Shown: piece by piece, positions 15,691 to 23,904 of the stretch
Numbering within the stretch: the first letter of the stretch is position 1
Layout of the letters: every line of letters starts with the position of its first letter
DNA from: HGM12669 sp048527645
Lineage (GTDB): Bacteria; Bacillota; Clostridia; Oscillospirales; CAG-272
DNA length: 30,453 bases
NCBI GenBank assembly: GCA_048527645.1
Contig: DBGFNI010000143.1
Location: 1 to 30,453 of the forward strand
Reading direction: 5' to 3'
Program-made: the position numbers and the translations under genes
Notes under the pieces: model-generated
Seen by the model: only the letters and a program-made list of their open reading frames with translations
Databases searched by the model: none
Told to the model about the DNA's origin: nothing

Positions 15691-18186
15691 TTATCTTGCA
15701 ACTTCCTCCATCACAAACGCCTCGAGAATATCGCCGACCTTGATGTCGTTAAACCGTTCCAGCCCGACGCCGCATTCATAGCCCTGCGCCACCTCACGAG
15801 CATCGTCCTTGAAACGCTTGAGCGAGGAAATCTTGTCTTCGAAAATCACAATACCGTCGCGCACAACACGGATTTGCGCGTTTCTTGCGATTTTACCATC
15901 CTGCACATAGGATCCGGCAATCGTGCCGACATTTGGCACATGAATGGTCTGGCGAACTTCCGCATGTCCCAGCAAGACCTCCTTAAAGGTCGGCTTGAGC
16001 ATTCCCTTCATTGCCGTTTCGATCTCTTCGATGCAGTCGTAAATGATGCGGTAGGTGCGGATATCAACCTTCGCACGTTCCGCACTGTCCAAAGCCGAAC
16101 GGTCGGGACGGACATTGAATCCCACGATGATCGCGTTGGAGGCGTCTGCCAGCATGACGTCGTTTTCCGTAATGCCGCCCACCGCAGAATGAATGCAGCG
16201 CACCTTGACCTCTTCGTTTGACAGCTTCTCAAGCGATTGCTTCACCGCCTGTGCGGAGCCCGCCACATCTGCCTTGATAATAATATTCAAATCCTTCACG
16301 CCGCCGGAAATCTGAGCAAACAGATCGTCCAGATTGACGTTGGCATTCGCCTTGAATTCTTCTTCCTTGTTTTTGTCGCGGCGCTGCTGTGCCAGTTCTC
16401 TTGCCATGCGCTCATCCTCGACCGCCTGGAATTCATCGCCTGCGTTCGGCAGCTCTGCAAGACCGGTAATCTCCACCGGCACAGAGGGTCCTGCCTCCTT
16501 CATGTTCTTGCCGCGTTCGTTTGTCATCGCGCGGACATGCCCGACTGCCGTACCCGCGATGATGGTATCACCGGGATGCAGCGTGCCGTTCTGCACCAGA
16601 ACCGTCGCCACCGGACCGCGGCCGCGGTCGAGCTTGGACTCAATCACAACGCCCTTGGCACGGCGATTGGGATTGGCCTTCAGTTCCTTCATGTCAGCAA
16701 CCAGCAAAACCATTTCCATCAGTTCCGGGATGCCCTGCTTGGTCAGTGCGGAAACGGGAACACAGATGGTATCGCCGCCCCATTCCTCCGGCACCAGATC
16801 ATACTGCGTCAGATTCTGCTTGACCATCTCGGGGTTTGCACCGGGCTTATCCATTTTGTTGATGGCAACGATGATCGAAACGCCCGCCGCTTTTGCGTGG
16901 TTGATTGCCTCAACCGTCTGCGGCATGATGCCGTCGTCTGCCGCAACCACCAGAATGGCAATATCCGTTGCCATGGCACCGCGGGCACGCATTGCGGTAA
17001 AGGCCTCGTGTCCGGGTGTGTCCAAAAACGTAATCTCTCTGCCGTCAAACGCACAGCGGTATGCACCGATGTGCTGGGTGATACCGCCTGCCTCACCGCT
17101 GGTGACGCTGGTGTGGCGGATAGCGTCCAGCAGGGAGGTCTTGCCGTGGTCAACGTGACCCATCACACAGACAACCGGCGCGCGCTCCTGCAAGGACTCG
17201 GGCGCATCCTCCGTCTCGTCAAACAGGCGCTCCTCGATGGTGACAACCACCTCTTTGGTCACGTTTGCACCCATTTCGTCTGCGACCAAAAACGCCGTAT
17301 CATAGTCGATCACCTGGTTCACGGTTGCCATCACGCCGAGCAGCATGAGCTTTTTGATGACCTCGGGCGTTGTGACACGCAGCTTCGCCGCCAGCTCATT
17401 GACCTGAATCTCCTCCGGCAGCGTGATGTTCAGCGGCTGCTTTTTCACCTCCGGCTTCTTCATCCGGTCGCCGTTGTCTTTGCCCTTCCCCTTTTTGCCG
17501 TAGGGAGAGGGGCGGTTGTTTTGCTTTTTCAGCTTTGTCTTGGCAGAGCCGTAGCTGTCGCCGCGATCCTGCACAAAGCTGTTGAATTTGTCGTCATAGC
17601 GGGACAGATCGACATTCACCCCGCGGGTATCCACCACGCGGGTCTTTCCGACATAGGAGGAGGATGCGTCTTTCTTTTCCTCCAGACGGGTATTCATCTT
17701 GAGCACCTGTCCCTCGCGCTTCTGCGCGGGCTTTTTCTGCTCCTGCTTTTTCGCGGGCTGACGGGGCTTTTCCTGCTTGCTTTGCGCTGACGCGGCAGGC
17801 TTCTTTTCCTTTGCGGCGGCATTGTCGTTTCCGCTCGGCGCGGGCGCCTGCGTCTTTGCCGGCTGCTCTGCCTGTTCCGTTTTTTCCGTCTTTTCTGTCT
17901 TTTCCGCCTCGGCAGAGGCAGCGGGCTTTGGCACCGTGCCGGGAATATCCGCCTCCTCGCCCTCGGGACGGCGAATGTCCACCTTGCCCGCCAGATAATC
18001 CGTCATCTCGGAAATCTGCTTGCCCCGTGTTACAAGCTCGAGCACAAGACTGAATTCATCCGGCTCCAGATTGGCGGAACTGCTTTTTTCAATGCCATGT
18101 GCCAAAAGGATATCCGTCAGGGCTTTGCTCTTCATCCCCAGATCCTTCGCCATCGCACTGATTTTCATGTTCGGGGTAAAAACCAT
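15691..18186 (-). CDS. infB: Translation initiation factor IF-2
   Basis: This 831-residue GTPase brings initiator tRNA to the ribosome. It has an N-terminal IF2_N helix domain (about 7-55), then a long low-complexity Lys/Glu/Pro/Gln-rich linker (about 70-260). A second IF2_N domain (LPEEIQVNELAAKL) precedes the G domain. G1 is GHVDHGKT (343-350), G3 is DTPGH from D389, and G4 is NKMD from N443. Domains II to IV follow and end in GVGLERFNDIKVGD. The ATG at 18186 is preceded by GGGAGG with an 8-nt gap and is better than an in-frame GTG 9 nt upstream. A hairpin (18201-18220) abuts this site. No rbfA or truB follows; a terminator comes directly after the gene. Confidence 0.97.
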   Translation of the reverse strand: MVFTPNMKISAMAKDLGMKSKALTDILLAHGIEKSSSANLEPDEFSLVLELVTRGKQISEMTDYLAGKVDIRRPEGEEADIPGTVPKPAASAEAEKTEKTEKTEQAEQPAKTQAPAPSGNDNAAAKEKKPAASAQSKQEKPRQPAKKQEQKKPAQKREGQVLKMNTRLEEKKDASSSYVGKTRVVDTRGVNVDLSRYDDKFNSFVQDRGDSYGSAKTKLKKQNNRPSPYGKKGKGKDNGDRMKKPEVKKQPLNITLPEEIQVNELAAKLRVTTPEVIKKLMLLGVMATVNQVIDYDTAFLVADEMGANVTKEVVVTIEERLFDETEDAPESLQERAPVVCVMGHVDHGKTSLLDAIRHTSVTSGEAGGITQHIGAYRCAFDGREITFLDTPGHEAFTAMRARGAMATDIAILVVAADDGIMPQTVEAINHAKAAGVSIIVAINKMDKPGANPEMVKQNLTQYDLVPEEWGGDTICVPVSALTKQGIPELMEMVLLVADMKELKANPNRRAKGVVIESKLDRGRGPVATVLVQNGTLHPGDTIIAGTAVGHVRAMTNERGKNMKEAGPSVPVEITGLAELPNAGDEFQAVEDERMARELAQQRRDKNKEEEFKANANVNLDDLFAQISGGVKDLNIIIKADVAGSAQAVKQSLEKLSNEEVKVRCIHSAVGGITENDVMLADASNAIIVGFNVRPDRSALDSAERAKVDIRTYRIIYDCIEEIETAMKGMLKPTFKEVLLGHAEVRQTIHVPNVGTIAGSYVQDGKIARNAQIRVVRDGIVIFEDKISSLKRFKDDAREVAQGYECGVGLERFNDIKVGDILEAFVMEEVAR

Positions 18187-18200
18187 AGATTGCACCTCCC

Positions 18201-18220
18201 GCAGACAACATGCTGTCTGC
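18201..18220 (-). promoter_or_regulatory. Hairpin abutting the infB ribosome binding site
   Basis: GCAGACA/TGTCTGC with a 6-nt loop. On the minus strand its 3' arm ends immediately before GGGAGG of infB. It may influence infB translation within the polycistronic mRNA. A TATAAT on the minus strand (18267-18262) lacks a -35 partner. Confidence 0.5.
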
Positions 18221-18262
18221 TGTTAATGAATGAGTGAAAATAATGTGATTGTGATTTACATA

Positions 18263-18682
18263 TTATAAATGATCCGACATCCTGCGCGCTTCTGTCTGCG
18301 GCGACGTCTGCCCAAGCGCTTCATCCCGCGCAACAATCGCCTCCGCCATACCGCGGTCCGTAATGCCCAGCGCCGTGATATAGCCGGTTTTGCCCAGCGC
18401 CTCTCCCAGTGCGGCGGCATTCAGCTGCAAGGTGCGGCACGGGACTTCATAGTACCGGCAGCAGTTGCTAACGCGCTTTTTGGTGTTCGCGCCGGTATCC
18501 GACGCCAAAAAAACGGTGTGCGGAGTCTTTCCGGGGGACGCGGCGCGCACCGCGTTGCAAACCAGTTCGGCGCCGACAATCGTTTTGCCCGCTTTGATAC
18601 ACAGTCCCAGCATGCCGATCAGTTTTTTTCGGGCGGTCAAGCGCTGCAGCGCCGCCTCTTTTTCCGCTTGCTCCCGGTTCAT
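18263..18682 (-). CDS. L7Ae/YlxQ-like K-turn RNA-binding protein
   Basis: The 139-residue protein belongs to the L7Ae/L30e/YbxF-YlxQ family, which binds kink-turn RNA and is associated with ribosomes. The core KKLIGMLGLCIKAGKTIVGAELV followed by FLASDTGANTKKRV and GYITALGITDRGMAEAI is typical. The family is normally about 100 residues. This copy has about 15 extra N-terminal and a longer charged C-terminal tail. The start overlaps the ylxR stop (ATGA), with GGAGGGGG upstream. Position between ylxR and infB is the conserved one. Confidence 0.88.
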   Translation of the reverse strand: MNREQAEKEAALQRLTARKKLIGMLGLCIKAGKTIVGAELVCNAVRAASPGKTPHTVFLASDTGANTKKRVSNCCRYYEVPCRTLQLNAAALGEALGKTGYITALGITDRGMAEAIVARDEALGQTSPQTEARRMSDHL

Positions 18683-18984
18683 TCTTTCTGTCCCCCTCCG
18701 CTCTGCTCGGAAAGAGCCGAAAGCAGCTGCTCCGAAAGTTCTTCGGGAATTTCACATTGCAGCGCGGTCTGCAGCCGCCGCGCCTTGATCGCTTTTTTGA
18801 GACATGCGGGGTCGTTGCACAGATATGCGCCGCGCCCTGCCTTTTTCCCCGTCGGATCCAGTGCCACACCGCCGCCGTCCGGCAGACGCACCACCCGGAT
18901 CAGCTCACGCTTTTCCCGGCGGGCGGAGCACCCGACGCATTTGCGCTCCGGGATTTTCTTTTTTGTTTTGGCTTGCTGGCTCAT
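18679..18984 (-). CDS. ylxR: YlxR-family RNA-binding protein (DUF448)
   Basis: This 101-residue basic protein of the conserved nusA-infB operon shows PERKCVGCSARREKRELIR, followed by the family hallmark GRGAYLC (about residues 51-57) and a C-terminal helix. The two CxxC-like cysteines are typical of the Firmicutes version. GGAGGCGGG lies just before the ATG; the gap to nusA is 13 nt. In other bacteria the family binds RNA and has been linked to RNase P or transcription control; the role here is not visible. Confidence 0.93.
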   Translation of the reverse strand: MSQQAKTKKKIPERKCVGCSARREKRELIRVVRLPDGGGVALDPTGKKAGRGAYLCNDPACLKKAIKARRLQTALQCEIPEELSEQLLSALSEQSGGGQKE

Positions 18985-18997
18985 CGTCCCGCCTCCG

Positions 18998-20023
18998 TCA
19001 AACCGTCTTGATGTCGATCTTGTAGCCGGTCAGGCGTGCCGCCAGGCGCGCGTTCTGTCCTTCTTTGCCGATGGCAAGACTGAGCTGGTCGGGCGCAACA
19101 ATCACGCGAACGCTGCGTTCTCCCTCCATGATCACCTCGGTGACCGTCGCGGGAGAGAGTGCCGCGCGGATGTATTCCGCGGGATCCTCACTGTATTTTA
19201 CAATGTCAATGCGTTCCCCGTTGAGTTCTTCCACAATGCCGTTGATACGGATACCGCGGTTACCGATGCAGGCGCCGATCGGGTCGACATTTTCATCGCG
19301 GGAATACACCGCCATTTTAGAGCGCGATCCCGCCTCACGGGTGATGTTCTCAATCACCACGGTGCCGTCCTGAATCTCCGGCACTTCCAATTCAAACAAC
19401 CGCTTCACCATGCCGGGATGCGTACGGGAAAGCGTAACCAACGGCCCGCGCGTCTCACGCCGTACCTCCATCACATACACCTTGATATGCTGTCCGACAT
19501 AGAAGCTCTCGCCGGGGATCTGCTCGCTGCGGATCAGCGTGGCAAAGCCGGTTCCCGTATTGATGACGACATTGCCGCTCATCGGATCCACGCGCTCCAC
19601 CGTCGCCGTGATGATCTCCGCCTTTTTGTCCTCGTACGCGCGGATCTGACGGTCGCGCTCTGCCTCACGGATGCCCTGAATGATCACCTGCTTCGCCGTC
19701 TGCGCGGAAATGCGCCCGAAGGTTTTTGTTTTCAGCTCGGTTTCCACGGCGTCTCCCAGCTTGTAGCGCTTTTTGATTGCCTGCGCGTCTTCCAGCGTGA
19801 TTTCGGTCTCAGGGTCCGTGACCTCCTCCACAACCGTCTTGTATTCGTAGACTCTGACATCCTTCTTTTCCGGATTGAGCACCACGCGCACATTGCTTTT
19901 TCCGCCGTGTTCCCGCTTGAACGCGCTGATCAAAGCGGCTTCCACTTTTTCCAGCATGTACTCCTTGGAGATACCCTTTTCCTTTTCCAACAACTCCAGG
20001 GCATCAAAAAATTCCTTGTTCAT
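18998..20023 (-). CDS. nusA: Transcription termination/antitermination factor NusA
   Basis: The 341-residue protein binds RNA polymerase and nascent RNA to modulate pausing and termination. The RNA-polymerase-binding N-terminal domain covers about 1-125 (NKEFFDALELLEKEKGISKE). An S1 domain follows at about 130-200. Two KH domains carry GACIGNRGIRINGIVEEL and LAIGKEGQNARLAARL. The protein ends right after KH2, as in most Firmicutes, without the acidic repeats of E. coli NusA. The start overlaps the rimP stop (ATGA). Confidence 0.97.
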   Translation of the reverse strand: MNKEFFDALELLEKEKGISKEYMLEKVEAALISAFKREHGGKSNVRVVLNPEKKDVRVYEYKTVVEEVTDPETEITLEDAQAIKKRYKLGDAVETELKTKTFGRISAQTAKQVIIQGIREAERDRQIRAYEDKKAEIITATVERVDPMSGNVVINTGTGFATLIRSEQIPGESFYVGQHIKVYVMEVRRETRGPLVTLSRTHPGMVKRLFELEVPEIQDGTVVIENITREAGSRSKMAVYSRDENVDPIGACIGNRGIRINGIVEELNGERIDIVKYSEDPAEYIRAALSPATVTEVIMEGERSVRVIVAPDQLSLAIGKEGQNARLAARLTGYKIDIKTV

Positions 20024-20523
20024 GACTTTCCTTCCTCCGCATTTTTGCTGAAATCATATACTGTTTTAACCGTTGCAATCTTCTCCATGGGGATTTCAAT
20101 CTCATGTTCGGCTTCTGCAATCCGCACCGTTGCGCCGTCGTATGCGCGCAGAATCCCCGTAACCTGCTTGCGCCCCTGTGCCTGCGGCAGCGGAGCAAAG
20201 GCTTTTGCGCAGATTTCCTCACCGATAAACGCGGCAAAATGTTCGGGATATTTCAGTTCCCGTTCAATCCCGGGAGAGGAAACCTGAAGCATATAGGCGT
20301 CTGCGATCGGATCCAACTCATCTAGGGGCGCGTCGATCGCGCGGTGCACTTTTTCGCAATCTGTGATATCGATCCCCTCGAATTTGTCAATGGTGATCCT
20401 CAAATAGTACACAGAGCCTTCTTTGACATACTCCACGTCCCACAGATCATACCCCAGCCCCTGCACAATCGGCGTAATCAGCTGACGCACGGCAGCCACA
20501 ATATTCTTCGTATCCTTCTTCAT
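20020..20523 (-). CDS. rimP: Ribosome maturation factor RimP
   Basis: This 167-residue protein is needed for 30S subunit assembly. LGYDLWDVEYVKEG and the central VSSPGIERELK (the conserved SPG-hydrophobic-R signature) identify the family, followed by a C-terminal SH3-like domain ending in the IEIPMEKI strand. The ATG at 20523 is chosen because family similarity begins there. The nearby GGAG is only 3 nt away, so the ribosome binding site is poor. It is the first gene of the operon, behind a promoter and a leader hairpin. Confidence 0.93.
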   Translation of the reverse strand: MKKDTKNIVAAVRQLITPIVQGLGYDLWDVEYVKEGSVYYLRITIDKFEGIDITDCEKVHRAIDAPLDELDPIADAYMLQVSSPGIERELKYPEHFAAFIGEEICAKAFAPLPQAQGRKQVTGILRAYDGATVRIAEAEHEIEIPMEKIATVKTVYDFSKNAEEGKS

Positions 20524-20551
20524 GCACTCCGTCTCTTTCTTTTCATAAAGT

Positions 20552-20578
20552 AAGGAGAGTGACCGCTGCACTCTCCTT
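20552..20578 (-). promoter_or_regulatory. Leader hairpin of the rimP-nusA-infB operon
   Basis: Perfect 10-bp stem AAGGAGAGTG / CACTCTCCTT with a 7-nt loop, inside the predicted 75-nt leader. One arm is an AAGGAG Shine-Dalgarno-like word and the other a CTCCTT anti-Shine-Dalgarno-like word. No T-tail fits a terminator. A regulatory role is possible but unproven. Confidence 0.6.
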
Positions 20579-20604
20579 TTCCATATCATATCCTACTTTT
20601 ATAT

Positions 20605-20633
20605 AGTATAACACAGTCAGACAGAAAATGCAA
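20605..20633 (-). promoter_or_regulatory. Promoter of the rimP-nusA-ylxR-ylxQ-infB operon
   Basis: On the minus strand TTGCAT (20633-20628), 17 bp, TATACT (20610-20605). Confidence 0.8.
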
Positions 20634-20756
20634 GTGGTTTTGAGAAAAAACATGATTTTCTTTTCGCCGGTGTTCCGCGCTCCCGACGCCATGCGTGTCT
20701 GAGCAGAATACGCACCGCCCGATATTCCCGAGAGATATATAAAAGCAGCGAAACTA

Positions 20757-20785
20757 TTTACTTTTTTGTCACAATGATGTAAAAT
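20757..20785 (+). promoter_or_regulatory. Promoter of the acyltransferase gene
   Basis: TTTACT (20757-20762), 17 bp, TAAAAT (20780-20785), followed by a leader of about 27 nt. The stretch 20634-20756 between the divergent promoters shows nothing else. Confidence 0.6.
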
Positions 20786-20818
20786 ATTCCTGACATCCCG
20801 GTTTCAAGGAGGAAAACA

Positions 20819-21988
20819 ATGGAACAAGCAACTGCCGCGCCGCAGAGAAATTACGGAATTGATCTGGCACGCATCCTTTCCATGCTCGCGGTGATCGTTC
20901 TCCATCTGCTCCGTGCAATCACCGTGTCCGAATCGTGCAGCGCCTTCGAGACAGGTATTTGCCTGTTGCTGCAATGCATTGCGCTGCCTGCCGTCAATGT
21001 TTTCATTCTCATCAGCGGCTTTGTCGGATACCGCGAGAACAGAACCTATCCCAAACTGAAAAATATCATTTCCCTGTTCTGCACGGTTGTTTTTTGGGGT
21101 GTTCTGATCACGGCGATCCTGAAGTGCATCTTCCCGGGTGAGATCGGGTTTCATATGCTGATCCGCGCGTTTCTCCCCATCACGACCAAGCAGTATTGGT
21201 TTTTCACAGCTTATTTTGCCATGATCGCGGTCTCGCCCGCGCTCCATATTCTGGTGCGAGGCTGCACGGCAAGGGACGCCCGTGTTCTGATGCTTGCCGT
21301 GGCGGTGCTTTTTTCCGCTTATTCCTTTTTGGGCAATACTTATTCGCTGGTCGGCGCACCGTTCAGCGATCCGTTTCAGTTGAACGGGGGTTTCGCCTTT
21401 GCCTGGTTTGCCGCGCTGTATGTATGCGGTGCGCTGATCAAGAAATTCGCGCTGCACCGAATCGCCGCAGGAAAAAAGGTGTTTCTCTGCTGGTTCTCTC
21501 TGCTCATCCTCCTTTTCGGCATTTCACTGCTCGTTGTGCTGTGCGGACAAAGCAACACACTTTTCCCCGCACAAAGTCTGCAAAATATCCTGTTCAGCTA
21601 TTCCTCTCCCTTTGTATTCGGCAGCGCCGTGTGTCTGCTGCTGCTGTTTGCAAAGCTTGACATCCGTCAAAGCGCGCGCCGGGTCGTCTCTTTTTTTGCC
21701 CCCACCGTATTCGGCGTTTATCTGATTCACGATCATACCCTGCTCAAAGAAAGTCTGCCGATGGAAAAGCTTTCCGCTTTTTCCTCGCTGCCTCCGGCGC
21801 TTTTGCCGCTCCTCATTCCAGCCGCGGCAGCCGTGATTTTTTTGATTTGCGGTCTGGCGGAACAAATCAGAGCACGCATGTTCCGTCTGCTGCGCATCGA
21901 CGCGCTGATCGAACGGTTCTCTTCTGTGCTGACCGCCGCCGTCCGTGCCGCGGCAGACAGCGCGCGCCGAGAGAAAAAGAAGCAATAA
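20819..21988 (+). CDS. Integral membrane acyltransferase family 3 (OafA/YrhL-like)
   Basis: The 389-residue protein has about ten hydrophobic segments and the family opening RNYGIDLARILSMLAVIVLH, with catalytic-type H29. Such enzymes move acetyl or other acyl groups across the membrane onto sugars, peptidoglycan or lipids. Further support comes from QYWFFTAYFAMIAVSP and the late FGVYLIHDH motif. The C-terminus is cytoplasmic and very basic (ARREKKKQ). A strong GGAGG (20806-20810) supports the ATG. It is a single-gene unit with its own promoter and terminator. With no polysaccharide or teichoic-acid genes nearby, the acceptor cannot be named. Confidence 0.88.
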   Translation: MEQATAAPQRNYGIDLARILSMLAVIVLHLLRAITVSESCSAFETGICLLLQCIALPAVNVFILISGFVGYRENRTYPKLKNIISLFCTVVFWGVLITAILKCIFPGEIGFHMLIRAFLPITTKQYWFFTAYFAMIAVSPALHILVRGCTARDARVLMLAVAVLFSAYSFLGNTYSLVGAPFSDPFQLNGGFAFAWFAALYVCGALIKKFALHRIAAGKKVFLCWFSLLILLFGISLLVVLCGQSNTLFPAQSLQNILFSYSSPFVFGSAVCLLLLFAKLDIRQSARRVVSFFAPTVFGVYLIHDHTLLKESLPMEKLSAFSSLPPALLPLLIPAAAAVIFLICGLAEQIRARMFRLLRIDALIERFSSVLTAAVRAAADSARREKKKQ

Positions 21989-22003
21989 ATTCCCACCAAG
22001 CAG

Positions 22004-22041
22004 CAAAGCCGTATGGCGGAAATTTCCGCCATACGGCTTTT
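22004..22041. terminator. Bidirectional terminator, 36-bp perfect palindrome
   Basis: AAAGCCGTATGGCGGAAA (22004-22021) is followed directly by its exact complement TTTCCGCCATACGGCTTT (22022-22039), with T on both outer ends. It lies between the convergent acyltransferase and DUF4340 genes and should end both transcripts. Confidence 0.92.
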
Positions 22042-22071
22042 TACAAACAAATTGCAAACCCGCGTGGTGCG

Positions 22072-23904
22072 TCAACTCTTCGCCTCCGCATCCACCGTCA
22101 AGCCCTGAATGACGCGGTTGCAGTCATCCATGAGTTTTTGCACATTCTTCTGCAACAGATAGAACTCGCCCTTTCCGTTGATGGTATAGAGCGTTCGTCT
22201 GGTAGAATACGGATAAAACCGATACACAATTTCCACCCCGGCAAGCGTCGTAATCGTAACGGTCAGCTCGCAGTCCGCCTCCGTCACATCCGCCTGGGTG
22301 ATTGCCGCGTAGTCCTCAATGTTTCTGGTCAGCAAAACGCGGTAAAAATTACGGAAATTTGCGACATTTGCAATCGGCGTTCCGCTGACGGTTTCCCGCA
22401 CTTGCAAATTGCTGTTTTCATCCTTGCCGTCTGCAAGATGCGTCAGCTTGAAATTTGCATTGACGGTTCCGTCCCGGCTCTTCAGTGCGATGGTGTCAAT
22501 ATCCTTGACATTCTTGAAGAAAATCGGACGCTCAATATAATCAATCAAATCCCATTCCAAAAATTCCAGCGTATCGGCAGGCACTGTAGCAATGATGCCA
22601 AAAAGATCCGACGCGACATAATAATAGTCCACACCGTCAATCTGCACCCGATCGGAAACCATCAGATAAACATCCACCCCATCATAGGTATAAGATATCT
22701 CATGCTTGGGCGGATAGCAGCCGTATTGCCCCAAAACCTCATGCAGCGCCTCAGTTTGACTTTTATCGGGCAGTTTTGCCACCGCCTTCTCTCCCGTCAG
22801 CTGCGTCAGATTGATCAGAACAATGCTGTCATATCGGTCGGAGGAGGGCGTGTAATCCGCCGGATAGGTCATACGAAACAATCGGGTCGTCGCAAGCGCC
22901 TCCCGCTCGTCCTCGTCCAGGCTCTCCACGCGCATCATCAATTCCCCGTCGTGCAGCAGCGTGAAATTGTCCATCAGATAATACTGATTTTCCGGAACCG
23001 GATACACCAGCAAAGGCGTTATCATGCTCACCGCCGAGCACGCGACGCTCCCGTCCAGATATTCCGCAGACAGAATATACAGCGCGTCCCGTCCGGCAAA
23101 GCGCGCATAATAGGCGGCGTTTGTCGGGAGCTTGTCCCCCAGATACACCGTATACGCCGCGCCGGTTTTGCTCGTGACGGTAAAGGACATCTTCCCCTCT
23201 CCGTCCAAACCGTATTCGCCGAAATTATCACATTTCGTCGTGACCCGCCGCAGCGCACTGACGCGGCAGGTCGCCGCAACCAGCAGAGAAAAGCTCTCCT
23301 GGTCGTAGCTCAGCGTCTCAGCCCCCTCCAAAACAAATTCATCGGTGTCCGCGCGATAAAACGCAAAATCACCCTCTGCGTTGTGCCAACGGATCGACTG
23401 CACCGCATCTGTTTCCTGCGGCGCGAAAAGATACAGATATCCCTCGTCTCCCCCGCTCAGCGCCTCGCCCGGCAGCAGATCCTCCGTGCGGTATGTGGCG
23501 CGGGTGGTGATCACCTCGTCCGTTTGTTCGCCGTCATTACGCAAAAACAGTCCCCACACGGCAATCCCGGCGACTGCGGCAATCACAAGCGCCAAAATAA
23601 TCATCCGCCGTTTCGCGCCGAATTTTCGACGCGGCGCTTTCCCGCGCGCACGGTTTTTCGCGGCGGGCGTGTCATAGAAGGTCGAGAGGCGATCCAGCAC
23701 CTGCCCCATGTCCTCCTCGCTCTGCGGTGCCTCCTCGCCCATCAGGCGATATTCCTCCGTCAGGCGCTGTTCCTCGCTGCGGCTGTCCGGCTCTTGTGCC
23801 GTGTCCGCTGGGTCGGGCTGCTGTGTCAAATCAGGCAGTTCCGACGCATCGGGCTGCAAAAGCGGCTCTGACTGTTGACGTTGCTTTTCGTTTTCCGTAC
23901 TCAT
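22072..23904 (-). CDS. DUF4340-containing membrane-anchored protein
   Basis: This 610-residue protein has an acidic, Gln/Glu/Pro-rich cytoplasmic N-terminus (1-95), one membrane helix (about 101-121) and a long extracellular part. The extracellular part holds a DUF4340-type repeat. Two segments, TVTSKTGAAYTVYLGDKLPTN with YYARFAG and YDGVDVYLMVSDRVQ with YYYVASDL, look like related modules. Family members accompany Gld-type ABC exporters and are thought to be accessory subunits; no activity is known. The ATG at 23904 overlaps the stop of the previous gene (ATGA) and has GGAG 9 nt upstream. It is the last gene of the operon. Confidence 0.8.
   Translation of the reverse strand: MSTENEKQRQQSEPLLQPDASELPDLTQQPDPADTAQEPDSRSEEQRLTEEYRLMGEEAPQSEEDMGQVLDRLSTFYDTPAAKNRARGKAPRRKFGAKRRMIILALVIAAVAGIAVWGLFLRNDGEQTDEVITTRATYRTEDLLPGEALSGGDEGYLYLFAPQETDAVQSIRWHNAEGDFAFYRADTDEFVLEGAETLSYDQESFSLLVAATCRVSALRRVTTKCDNFGEYGLDGEGKMSFTVTSKTGAAYTVYLGDKLPTNAAYYARFAGRDALYILSAEYLDGSVACSAVSMITPLLVYPVPENQYYLMDNFTLLHDGELMMRVESLDEDEREALATTRLFRMTYPADYTPSSDRYDSIVLINLTQLTGEKAVAKLPDKSQTEALHEVLGQYGCYPPKHEISYTYDGVDVYLMVSDRVQIDGVDYYYVASDLFGIIATVPADTLEFLEWDLIDYIERPIFFKNVKDIDTIALKSRDGTVNANFKLTHLADGKDENSNLQVRETVSGTPIANVANFRNFYRVLLTRNIEDYAAITQADVTEADCELTVTITTLAGVEIVYRFYPYSTRRTLYTINGKGEFYLLQKNVQKLMDDCNRVIQGLTVDAEAKS

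Noticed and set aside
16237..23871. Long plus-strand open frames opposite infB (16237-17790), ylxQ to rimP (18269-20287) and the DUF4340 gene (21847-23871)
   Set aside because: All mirror well-recognised minus-strand genes; translated products are Arg/His-rich and show no known motifs.
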